Assembly: GCF_030812215.1 (NCBI RefSeq)
Contig: NZ_JAUSSG010000001.1
Location: forward strand, 1,178,001-1,242,000
Source: Variovorax boronicumulans
Lineage (GTDB): Bacteria > Pseudomonadota > Gammaproteobacteria > Burkholderiales > Burkholderiaceae_C
DNA: 64,000 nucleotides
Direction: 5' to 3'
The position numbers were made by a program, and so were the translations under genes. The notes under the pieces are model-generated. The model worked only from the letters and a program-made list of their open reading frames with translations. It ran no database searches and had not been told where the DNA came from. Below are positions 49,155 through 56,879 of this stretch, piece by piece. Numbering within the stretch: position 1 is the stretch's first letter; each line of letters starts with the position of its first letter.

Positions 49155-49963
49155 GCCGAAGCTCCCACCAGCGCCAGCACGCGCAGCGGGCTGCCGCTGC
49201 CCTTCTCGATCTTGAGCGGCGGACAGATCAGCACCGCGCCCGACGGCGGCAGCAGGTCGAGGTTGCTCAGGCACTGCAGCCCATAGCGCCCGGCGCCATG
49301 CATGTAGTAGTGGCACGGATACGGCGGACGCAGGTGATAGCCCTGCCCGGCATCGGTGCCGATGGCTTCCGAGCCGAAGCCCAGCACGTCGCGCTGCTCC
49401 ACCAGGAAGCGCACGGCCTCGGTGCTCGGGCCGGGCGTGTGCTGGCCGGTCTCGTCGAAGTTCTGGTATGCCTCGGGATCGGTGCGCTTGGACCAGTCGG
49501 TGCGCATCAGCACCCACGCACCCTTCGGGATTCGGCCGTGCACGGCTTCGTAGGCCTCGATGTCTTCCAGCGTCAGCAGGTAGTCGGGGTCGTCCTTCAC
49601 CTGCGGAGAACAGTCGATCACACAGGCAGGGGCCACGAAGTTCTGCACCGGAATCGTGTCGACCGAATTGTTCGGCAGGTCGCGGCCAGAGATCCAGTGG
49701 ATCGGCGCATCGAAGTGCGTGCCCGTGTGCTCGCCGCAGGAGAAGTTGTTCCAGTACCAGCCCGGGCCGCGCTCGTCGTACTTGGACACTTCCTCGATGC
49801 GGAAAGGCCAGCACTGGCCCATCTCGGGCGGCAGCGCGATCTGCGGGAACTCGGGCGTGAGCGTCTGGGTGAGGTCGATCACGCGGATGCGGCCGCTGGC
49901 CATCGCGGTCACGAGGCCGCCGAGGATTTCGGCGGCGGACATCAGTTCGGTTGTCGTGGTCAT
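49151..49963 (-). CDS. Cyclase-family metal hydrolase, candidate isatin hydrolase
   Basis: 270 residues of the cyclase/kynurenine-formamidase-like family. The metal-binding motif HTGTHFDAPIHW (His79, His83, Asp85, His89) is complete. Known members include KynB arylformamidase and the manganese isatin hydrolase of Labrenzia, which opens the lactam ring of isatin to isatinate in a bacterial auxin pathway. Tryptophan and phenylalanine residues before the motif (WYWNNFSCG) would line an aromatic pocket. Given its place among auxin genes I favour isatin hydrolase. It starts 17 bases after the DUF35-SDR gene. Confidence 0.82.
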   Translation of the reverse strand: MTTTTELMSAAEILGGLVTAMASGRIRVIDLTQTLTPEFPQIALPPEMGQCWPFRIEEVSKYDERGPGWYWNNFSCGEHTGTHFDAPIHWISGRDLPNNSVDTIPVQNFVAPACVIDCSPQVKDDPDYLLTLEDIEAYEAVHGRIPKGAWVLMRTDWSKRTDPEAYQNFDETGQHTPGPSTEAVRFLVEQRDVLGFGSEAIGTDAGQGYHLRPPYPCHYYMHGAGRYGLQCLSNLDLLPPSGAVLICPPLKIEKGSGSPLRVLALVGASA

Positions 49964-49980
49964 TCGTGTGGCTCCTGTTC

Positions 49981-51234
49981 TCAGCCGCCTGCCGCGAGTT
50001 CACGCTCGAGCACCTTCGGGTTGTCGCGCCAGCGCTCCAGCCACTCCTGCGCGACGTCGCCCGGGTAGACGTCTTCCACGCCATCGCGCAGCGCCTTCAC
50101 GATGGCGTTGGCCAGCGCGGCAGGCGCCAGCTTGGGCGGCGGTGTGTGCTGGTTCCATTCGTCGTCGATGGGGCCGGGGAACACGTTGATCACGCGGATG
50201 CCCGCGGGCCGCATCTCGGCGCGCAGGCACTGCGCGAGTGAATGCGCCGCCGCCTTCGATGCGCTGAAGGTGCCGTGCGGCGGAAAGTTGCTGAGCGCGT
50301 AGATCGACAGCAAATTGACCCACGCGGTCGCGCCGGTCGCGCCATCGGCCGAGCGGCCCTTGAGCGCCGGGCCGAACTCCTGCGCGAGGCGCAGCAGGCC
50401 GAAGTAGTTGATGTCCATCTCGGCCTTGGCCACGTCGGTGCCACGGCGCGCGCCGATGCCGAAGGTGCGGTGCACCTCGGCGTTGTTGATCACGATGTCG
50501 ACCTTGCCGCCGATGGAGCCCGCAAGCTCGGTCACCTGGCGACCGTTGGTGAGGTCCAGCGGCACCAGCGTCACCTGCGGCAGCGCCGAGATGTCGTCCA
50601 GCCCGTCGCCCATCTTCTTCCAGGGCTCGGCATGGCCGACCCAGACGATGTCGGCGCCGGCCTTCACCAGCGCGCGCACGATGGCCTGGCCGGTCTCGGT
50701 CTTGCCGTCGGTCACCAGCGCCTTGCGGAACTTGGGGTCGCTGGTCATTTCACGCAGCATCTTGTCGTCGGCCATGTGGGCACTCCCTTCATTCGGAAAA
50801 CCAATGAGAACGGCCTGGCCGGCGCGGTCGAGCCGGGCGCCCACGCGCACGCGCTGCGGCGCATCGCCGACCTCGCCGTGCAGGTGGACCATGAGCGTCG
50901 GCCCTGCATCCAGGTGTACGAGGCCCAGCCGCCAGGGCAGCCGCTCGCGGAAGAACAGGTCGTTGCTGTGATGCAGCGTGGTGCTGCCGAGCAGTTCGCC
51001 CTCGCCGCTCTGTGCACGCCAACGCAGCGCGGCGGAAAGGCACTTGTGGCAGACCTCGCGCGGCGGGTACTGCACGGTGCCGCAGTCCTCGCAGGTCTGC
51101 AGCTCGAACCGGCCCTCGGCGGCGGCGGCCGTGAGGCCGAGCGCGACGCGGCCGCGCGCACCGGGCGGCAGGTTCATCTGCCGGGTGCGCAGCACCGGGT
51201 TCTTGCGCGGGGGGCGCATCATCGGCATGGTCAT
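49981..51234 (-). CDS. Fusion of a DUF35 zinc-ribbon/OB protein with a degenerate SDR
   Basis: 417 residues in one frame. Residues 1-150 are a DUF35 protein: zinc ribbon Cys48, Cys51, Cys62, Cys65 (CEDCGTVQYPPREVCHKC), then an OB-fold. From about 155 an SDR-like domain follows, but the cofactor loop reads VTDGKTETGQ instead of TGxxxGxG, and the catalytic tyrosine is phenylalanine (GTFSASK, Phe323, Lys327). A second ATG at Met154 (position 50775) has its own AAGGGAG ribosome-binding site, so the SDR part may also be made alone. DUF35 proteins are obligate partners of thiolase-like lyases; the partner gene overlaps by four bases. Confidence 0.85.
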   Translation of the reverse strand: MTMPMMRPPRKNPVLRTRQMNLPPGARGRVALGLTAAAAEGRFELQTCEDCGTVQYPPREVCHKCLSAALRWRAQSGEGELLGSTTLHHSNDLFFRERLPWRLGLVHLDAGPTLMVHLHGEVGDAPQRVRVGARLDRAGQAVLIGFPNEGSAHMADDKMLREMTSDPKFRKALVTDGKTETGQAIVRALVKAGADIVWVGHAEPWKKMGDGLDDISALPQVTLVPLDLTNGRQVTELAGSIGGKVDIVINNAEVHRTFGIGARRGTDVAKAEMDINYFGLLRLAQEFGPALKGRSADGATGATAWVNLLSIYALSNFPPHGTFSASKAAAHSLAQCLRAEMRPAGIRVINVFPGPIDDEWNQHTPPPKLAPAALANAIVKALRDGVEDVYPGDVAQEWLERWRDNPKVLERELAAGG

Positions 51235-52403
51235 GCGGGTCTCCCCAAGATGACGGCGCCTGTGCACAGGCAGCGGTCGTAGGTCACCATGCCGAAGCCG
51301 GCGACGAGACCGAGTTGCGCATCGGGCACTGCGCGCGGTCCGGCCTGGTCGGTCAGTTGGCGGATCGCCTCGACCATGCCGAGGAAGCCGCCCGCCGCAC
51401 CCGCCTGCCCGGCCGAGAGCTGGCCGCCGCTGGTGTTGTTCGGAAAGCTGCCATCAAAGGTCATGGTGTGCGACTGCACGAAGGCCGGGCCCTCGCCCTT
51501 CTCGCAGAAGCCCAGGTCCTCGAACTGCATCATCACGATGACGGGGTAGTCGTCGTAGGTCTGCACGAAGTCGAGCGCGGCGGGCTGGACGCCGGCCTGC
51601 GCGTAGAGGTCGTCGCGGTCCTTGCGCCAGCCGCCCTGCACCATCACCGGGTCTTCTGCGTAGGCGTTGTGACGCTCGATGGCGCCGCGGATCACGACGT
51701 GGGCCAGGCCCAGGTCGCGTGCGCGCTCCTCGCTCATCACGAGGAAGGCGTCGGCGCCCGCGCAGGGCATCACGCAGTCGAAGAGGTGGATGGGGTCGGA
51801 GATGGGGCGCGCGGCCATGTACTCGTCCAGCGTCAGGCCCTTCTTGAACATCGCGTTCGGATTGCCGAGCGCGTTGGTGCGCTGGTCCACGCAGATGCGG
51901 CCGAAGTCCTCGCGCTTGGCGCCGTAGGTGCGCATGTAGTTGGCGGTGATGAACGCGAAGATCGAGTTCGGTCCGCCCGAGCCGTAGGGATAGCTCGCAT
52001 CGCGCGCGAAGTTGCTGAAGCTGCCGAGCGTCTGGCGGAAGGAATCGACGTGGTTGGTGTCGGCGCCCACGCAAGCCACGATGTCGGCATCGCCCGCCTG
52101 CACGGCACGTGCGGCACGGCGCAGGCACATCACGCCCGATGCGCCACCCGTGGGCACATGGTCGAGCCAGCGCGGCGAGAGCCCCAGGTGCTGCGTCACG
52201 CCCACGGCCGTGTCGGGCGCGAGCGAGAAGCTGCTGAGGCACAGGCCGTCGATCTGCTCCTTGGCGACGCCGCTGGCTTCGACCAGCGCCTCGATGGCCT
52301 GTCCGATGAACCAGTGCGCGGTGCGCGTGGAGTAGCGCACGTAGGGCACGGTGATCGGCACCGCGACCGCAACGCCTTCGTAGGAGAGTCGGTTGCGGAT
52401 CAT
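51231..52403 (-). CDS. Thiolase-fold protein without catalytic Cys/His, candidate retro-aldolase
   Basis: 390 residues of the SCP2-thiolase-like family. At the place of the nucleophilic cysteine (usually CxSG) the sequence is VPTGGASGV, so Gly87 replaces it. The usual GHP histidine motif near the C-terminus reads SAGQAGAAGG with Gln333. Thiolysis is therefore unlikely. Ltp2-type enzymes of steroid side-chain breakdown have the same losses, pair with a DUF35 protein and cleave tertiary beta-hydroxyacyl-CoA esters by retro-aldol, using tyrosines; QTYDDYPV (Tyr283, Tyr286) is a candidate here. The DUF35-SDR gene overlaps its 3' end and the CoA ligase overlaps its 5' end. Confidence 0.86.
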   Translation of the reverse strand: MIRNRLSYEGVAVAVPITVPYVRYSTRTAHWFIGQAIEALVEASGVAKEQIDGLCLSSFSLAPDTAVGVTQHLGLSPRWLDHVPTGGASGVMCLRRAARAVQAGDADIVACVGADTNHVDSFRQTLGSFSNFARDASYPYGSGGPNSIFAFITANYMRTYGAKREDFGRICVDQRTNALGNPNAMFKKGLTLDEYMAARPISDPIHLFDCVMPCAGADAFLVMSEERARDLGLAHVVIRGAIERHNAYAEDPVMVQGGWRKDRDDLYAQAGVQPAALDFVQTYDDYPVIVMMQFEDLGFCEKGEGPAFVQSHTMTFDGSFPNNTSGGQLSAGQAGAAGGFLGMVEAIRQLTDQAGPRAVPDAQLGLVAGFGMVTYDRCLCTGAVILGRPA

Positions 52404-54025
52404 GCCTGCCTCTTTTTCATTGCACGCGTGTCGATGCAGTGCCCCTGCCCCGGCAGCGACTGCGCCATCTCGCGCAGTTGCCCGCGCTGAATCTTTTGCG
52501 AAGGCGTGAGCGGCAGCGCATCGACGAAGGCGATGTAGCCCGGCGCCTTGTAGTAGGCGAGCTGGTCGAGCGCGTGCTGGACGATGCTCGCGGCGATCTG
52601 CGCGCGCTGCGAGGCATCGGCGCCCTCGCGCACCACGATGCAGGCCAGCACTTCGTCGCCGCGCACCGCATCGGGCGTCGCGGCCACGGCCGAGGTCTTC
52701 ACGGCCGGGTGCTGGTTGAGCACGCTCTCGACCTCGACGGCCGAGATGTTCTCGCCACTGCGGCGGATCACGTTCTTCTTGCGGTCCACGAAGAAGAAGT
52801 TGCCCTCGGCATCGCGGCGCACGAGGTCGCCCGTGTGGAACCAGCCGTCGGCCCAGGCTTCGCGCGTGGCCTCTTCGTCTTTCAGGTAGCCGGAGAAGAA
52901 GTAGCGCTGCGGGTCGCTGCCGGCCGAACGCACGAGCAGTTCGCCCGGTGCATCGGTGCCGACGTCGTTGCCGTCTTCGCCCACGAGGCGGAGTTCGACG
53001 AAATCTTCCTGCCGGCCGAAGCAGCTCGTGCCCACGAGGCGCGGTTCGCGGTTGGCCATGATGCAGGCGGCCGCGCCGGTCTCGGTCATGGCCCAGGCCT
53101 CGACCAGCGGAAAGCCGAAGCGCTCCTCGAAGGGTGCGTGGTTCTTGCGGTCCACGCCGGCACCGAAGCCCCAGCGGATCGCATGGTCGCGGTCGGCGGC
53201 AGACGGCGGTGCGGACAGCAGCATCGCGGGCATCACACCGAGGTAGTGCACGATGGTCGCACCGCTTTCGCGTGCGCTGGCGAGCCACGTCTTCGGATGG
53301 AAGCGGTCGAGCTGCACGAGGCAGCCGCCCGCCACCAGCACCACCATGGTGGAGAACGCCATCGCGTTCATGTGGTTGAGCGGCAGCGGCGTGATGACGC
53401 GCTCGGCATCAGGCCGGATGCTGCAGACGCCATCGAGCGCGGCATACCACTCGCCTGCGCGCAGGAAGTAGGCATTGCTCAGGATGCAGCCCTTGGGGCG
53501 TCCGGTGGTGCCCGAGGTGTAGAGCAGGCCGCATTCGGTGTCGACGCCGATGGGCGCGTGCGCACGCGGCGCAGCGGTCTTCGCGCTGGGCACTGCGTCG
53601 TCGGGGCCCATCGTCTCGAAGGCCACGCCGGCTTGTGCCGCGGCTGCACGCAAGTCGGCGGCGCGCTCGGGCAGCGTGACGGCAAGGCCGATTTCGCTGT
53701 GGCCGATCAGGTAGACCAGTTCAGCCGAGCGCATCTCGGCATTGATTGGCACCACGCTCACGCCCAGTGCATTGAGCGCGAACCAGTGGAAGAGGAATGC
53801 AGGCCGGTTCTCCAGCAGCAGGCCGACGCGGTGGCCATGCCCGTAGCCGGCGTGCGCATAGGCCGCGCGTAGCCGCTCTACCTCGGCAGCAGCTTCGCCC
53901 CAGTGAATGGCGCCGGCTGCGACGCCATAGGCGGCCGCAGTCACCGATTCGGTGAACATGAACTCGGCCTGCGGCGTGCGCTGCGCGGTCGCCGCGAAGA
54001 CCTGATGGACGGTGGTGTGTGGCAT
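52400..54025 (-). CDS. AMP-forming acyl-CoA ligase (second copy)
   Basis: 541 residues of the ANL superfamily: [14 protein letters not shown] (about 168-181), VEAWAMTETGAAA, WFHTGDLVRRDAEGNFFFVDR (split: WFHTGDLV and FFVDRKKNVIRRSGENIS) and the C-terminal LTPSQKIQRGQLR with the adenylation lysine. It lies between the first Rieske pair and the thiolase-like gene, with a four-base overlap to the latter. I infer that it activates the dioxygenase product as a CoA ester. The ATG at 54025 is preferred; a GTG one codon earlier is in frame. Confidence 0.87.
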   Translation of the reverse strand: MPHTTVHQVFAATAQRTPQAEFMFTESVTAAAYGVAAGAIHWGEAAAEVERLRAAYAHAGYGHGHRVGLLLENRPAFLFHWFALNALGVSVVPINAEMRSAELVYLIGHSEIGLAVTLPERAADLRAAAAQAGVAFETMGPDDAVPSAKTAAPRAHAPIGVDTECGLLYTSGTTGRPKGCILSNAYFLRAGEWYAALDGVCSIRPDAERVITPLPLNHMNAMAFSTMVVLVAGGCLVQLDRFHPKTWLASARESGATIVHYLGVMPAMLLSAPPSAADRDHAIRWGFGAGVDRKNHAPFEERFGFPLVEAWAMTETGAAACIMANREPRLVGTSCFGRQEDFVELRLVGEDGNDVGTDAPGELLVRSAGSDPQRYFFSGYLKDEEATREAWADGWFHTGDLVRRDAEGNFFFVDRKKNVIRRSGENISAVEVESVLNQHPAVKTSAVAATPDAVRGDEVLACIVVREGADASQRAQIAASIVQHALDQLAYYKAPGYIAFVDALPLTPSQKIQRGQLREMAQSLPGQGHCIDTRAMKKRQA

Positions 54026-54032
54026 CACGTCC

Positions 54033-54533
54033 CTAGATGAAAAGCTGCACGGCCGGGAGCGCCGCGTCGCAATTGAGCAGGTTGACGCGCTTGAGCGTCA
54101 TGCGCAGCGCACCGTCCTGCACCGTGAGGTGATGAAAGAAAGTGCCGACGTAGAACTGCAGCTCGTCGCCCTGCGATTCGGTGTAGTGGAATCCGGTGCG
54201 CACCACGAAGCGGTTGCCCTCGGCGTCGAAGGTCTCGACCACCGGCACCTGCAGCAGGTGGTGGCAGCGGCTCGGCGGCTGCTGCGAAAACGCGCGCGGG
54301 CTCTTCAGGCGCTCGATGCGCAAGTCGCGCAGCAGCTTGTCTTCGTAGAGGTGCGAGGTGTGGTTGAGGCCGTCTTCCTGGTCGGGCACGAGCGGCACCC
54401 AGTAGAAGGCGTCGTCGGTGAAGAGCGCATTCCACTCCTCGTAGCGGCGCGTATCGAGCAGGTGTGCTTCGTTCACGACGAAGTCGACGAGGTCCTGGCG
54501 GGTGACTTCGGCGTTGGTGTCGGTGCCGGTCAT
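54033..54533 (-). CDS. iadE: Auxin (IAA) Rieske dioxygenase beta subunit
   Basis: 166 residues of the small-subunit family, with ALFTDDAFYWVPLVPDQED and a C-terminus ALPAVQLFI like its paralogue at 44216. With the alpha subunit upstream (stop and start share one base, TGATG) it forms the hydroxylating dioxygenase. In Variovorax, iadDE has been shown necessary and sufficient for indole-3-acetate degradation. The letters fit: counting from the divergent MarR, reductase, alpha and beta subunits are genes 3, 4 and 5. Identification rests on gene order and family, not on a sequence comparison. Confidence 0.85.
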   Translation of the reverse strand: MTGTDTNAEVTRQDLVDFVVNEAHLLDTRRYEEWNALFTDDAFYWVPLVPDQEDGLNHTSHLYEDKLLRDLRIERLKSPRAFSQQPPSRCHHLLQVPVVETFDAEGNRFVVRTGFHYTESQGDELQFYVGTFFHHLTVQDGALRMTLKRVNLLNCDAALPAVQLFI

Positions 54534-55846
54534 CACATCGTCTCCGTCATGCGCTCGACCCAGCTGCGGTACTGGTTGCGCATCGGCAGCTCGTTGGTGC
54601 CACCGGTGGTGATCTCGCCGCCCTTCAACTCTGACGCGTCGTAGTCGCGGTGCAGGCTCACCCACTCGTTGCCGCTCGCGTGCAGGCCGGCCTGCATGCC
54701 GCGATACGCCTGCAGGTCGTCGTGCCCCACCACCGAGAACGGCGAATTGATGAGCCGGTTGTACATGGTGGTGCGCTGCAGCAGCTCGGGCGGCGCGCCC
54801 TTCAGGCGAAAGGTCCAGCTCTCGATCAGCGTCTTGTCCGCCGAGATCGGCTTCACCACGCGAATCGCCTGGATCGCACCCTTGATCGTGAGGTTCGGGT
54901 AGTACACCGTGTTGTGCCGCGCCATGCCCAGGATCTGCGCGGTCTTCTCTTCGCCGTAGCGCGCCTTCATGGCGTCGTCGTACTCGGGGATCGCCTTGTA
55001 CTTGCTGTGGATGCTGAAGTGCACGCCCGTGAAGCTGTGGCCGTGGTCGTAGGTGCGGATGCCCATGTCCTCGAAGAACTTGTAGTCGGACATGAAGGGC
55101 ACGAACTGCTCGACCGCCATCGGCTTGGGTTCGTCTGCGGGCTTGTCGGCCCACATGCGCTTGGCGGTGCCGGCCGAGGACTCGTGCGCCACCATCGGGT
55201 GCATGGTGTCGTTGAGGTTCTCCACGAACATCTTCCAGTTGCACTGGTGCATGAAGCGCAGGCACCCACCGGCGATTTCGAGTTCGCCTTCAGGCGAGCG
55301 GTCGGCCATGTTGTCGATGGAGCTCAGCGAGTCGCCGAAGTACGCCTCGAAGTCGGGGCCCGCGTCGTTGATCTTCACGAAGATGAAGCCGCGGTGGCTG
55401 CGCACGTGCTTGAGCGTCGTCAGGCCCTTGGCCGATTCGCACTCGTGCAGCGCGGTGTTTTCGTACCCGGTCTTCAGCGGGATCGCCAGCAGCGAGCCGT
55501 CGGTCTTGAAGGTCCAGGCGTGGTACGGGCAGCGGAAGAACTTGCCGGTGTTGCCGCACGGCGCGCTCACGAGGCGCGACCCCTTGTGCGCGCAGCGGTT
55601 CATCATCGCGCGCACGCTGCCGTCGGTGTGGCGCACCACGACGAGCGGGCGGCCTGCAATCTCGTTGCTGATCCAGTCGCCGGGCTTGGGCAACTGGCTT
55701 TCGTGGCCGACGTAGTTCCAGGTGTTGGCGAAGAAGTGCTCCTGCTCCAGCTCGAAGAGTTCCTGGCTGGTGTACAGGTCGCGGTGCACGCGGTCGTTCT
55801 GCACGAGCGCGCGCACGGCATCGGGGTTGTCTCGGTACGAGGTCAT
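54533..55846 (-). CDS. iadD: Auxin (IAA) Rieske dioxygenase alpha subunit
   Basis: 437 residues. Rieske ligands Cys85/His87 (NRCAHKG) and Cys106/His109 (FRCPYHAW). Mononuclear iron site ENLNDTMHPMVAH with bridging Asp213, His216 and His221; a further carboxylate ligand lies in the C-terminal third. It should dioxygenate the indole ring of indole-3-acetate to dioxindole-3-acetate, with electrons from the reductase encoded next to it. Nearly collinear with the paralogue at 44677. Fourth gene of the operon starting at 60588. Substrate assignment is by locus architecture. Confidence 0.87.
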   Translation of the reverse strand: MTSYRDNPDAVRALVQNDRVHRDLYTSQELFELEQEHFFANTWNYVGHESQLPKPGDWISNEIAGRPLVVVRHTDGSVRAMMNRCAHKGSRLVSAPCGNTGKFFRCPYHAWTFKTDGSLLAIPLKTGYENTALHECESAKGLTTLKHVRSHRGFIFVKINDAGPDFEAYFGDSLSSIDNMADRSPEGELEIAGGCLRFMHQCNWKMFVENLNDTMHPMVAHESSAGTAKRMWADKPADEPKPMAVEQFVPFMSDYKFFEDMGIRTYDHGHSFTGVHFSIHSKYKAIPEYDDAMKARYGEEKTAQILGMARHNTVYYPNLTIKGAIQAIRVVKPISADKTLIESWTFRLKGAPPELLQRTTMYNRLINSPFSVVGHDDLQAYRGMQAGLHASGNEWVSLHRDYDASELKGGEITTGGTNELPMRNQYRSWVERMTETM

Positions 55847-55865
55847 GGTCTGGCGGCTCCTGGCT

Positions 55866-56858
55866 TCAGAGGTCGAGCACCAGGCGCGCACCCTTGGCGC
55901 GCGAGATGCAGATCTGCATGACGTTGCCCTCCGCCTTCTCGCGGGCGGTGAGCACGTAGTCGCGGTGTTCGATCTCGCCCTCGATGACGGGCACGGCGCA
56001 CACGCCGCATTCGCCGCGCTTGCAGTCGAACATCGGGTCGCAGCCGTGCTCGATGAGGCAGTCGAGGATGCTCTGGTCGGCCGGCACGGTGAAGCGCTGG
56101 CCCGACTGGGCGAGCTCGACCTCGAAGGGCTGGTCGCCTTCTTCCGCAACCGGTTCGGTGAAGAGTTCGAAGTGCACGCGGTCGTGTTCCCAGCCGCGTG
56201 CCTGGGTACGGGCGAGCACGGCGTCGAGCATGACCTTGGGGCCACAGACGTAGAGGCGGTCGCCGGCAGGCACGTCGTCCAGCAGTGCATCGATGTCGAG
56301 TGGCGCACCGGCTTCGGCGTCGGTGTGCACGCGCAGGTCGTCGCCGAGCAGCGCCTGCAACTCGGGCAGGAACGCCATCAGCTCGCGGTTGCGGCCGGCG
56401 TAGTGCATGCGCACCGGCGCCTCCTCGGCGCGGCGGCGCGCAGCCATGGTGGCGAGCGGGGTGACGCCGATGCCGCCCGCCACCAGCACCGAGCCGCCGG
56501 GGCCGGTGTGCAGGGGGAAGTCGTTCTTCGGCGCCTCGATGGCGAGCGTGTCGCCTTCGTTCAGTCCCTCATGCATGAAGCGAGAGCCGCCGCGGCCTTC
56601 GGCCTCCTTGCGCACGGCGATCACGTACTCGGTCGGCGCATTGGTGGCGTTGCGCGCGGTCGCGAAGTTGATCAGCGAGTAGTGGCGCCAGTCGGTCTTG
56701 CCGTCGGGCAGCGACACCTGCACGCGGATGTGAGCGCCAGCCGCGAAGCCCGGCAACGGTCGGCCGTCTTCCGCGCTGAGGCGCAGCATGCGGATCAGCG
56801 GATTGAGTTGGCGCGCTTCGGCGACGCGAAGCTGGAGCGTGGCGGTGGGAGCGGTCAT
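55866..56858 (-). CDS. iadC: Ferredoxin reductase (PDR/VanB type) of the dioxygenase
   Basis: 330 residues in the order FMN/FAD-binding barrel (RHYSLINF at about 78-85), NAD-binding domain (VLVAGGIGVTPLATMA at about 128-143) and C-terminal plant-type [2Fe-2S] ferredoxin (FDCKRGECGVC, then CISRAKG). It passes electrons from NADH to the Rieske centre and so makes a two-component system with iadDE. IacF of the iac pathway is an equivalent. Only this reductase is in the window, so it may serve both Rieske pairs. It starts 21 bases after the IorB-like stop. Confidence 0.88.
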   Translation of the reverse strand: MTAPTATLQLRVAEARQLNPLIRMLRLSAEDGRPLPGFAAGAHIRVQVSLPDGKTDWRHYSLINFATARNATNAPTEYVIAVRKEAEGRGGSRFMHEGLNEGDTLAIEAPKNDFPLHTGPGGSVLVAGGIGVTPLATMAARRRAEEAPVRMHYAGRNRELMAFLPELQALLGDDLRVHTDAEAGAPLDIDALLDDVPAGDRLYVCGPKVMLDAVLARTQARGWEHDRVHFELFTEPVAEEGDQPFEVELAQSGQRFTVPADQSILDCLIEHGCDPMFDCKRGECGVCAVPVIEGEIEHRDYVLTAREKAEGNVMQICISRAKGARLVLDL

Positions 56859-56879
56859 CGTGCGTCCGTCGTTGTCTCT

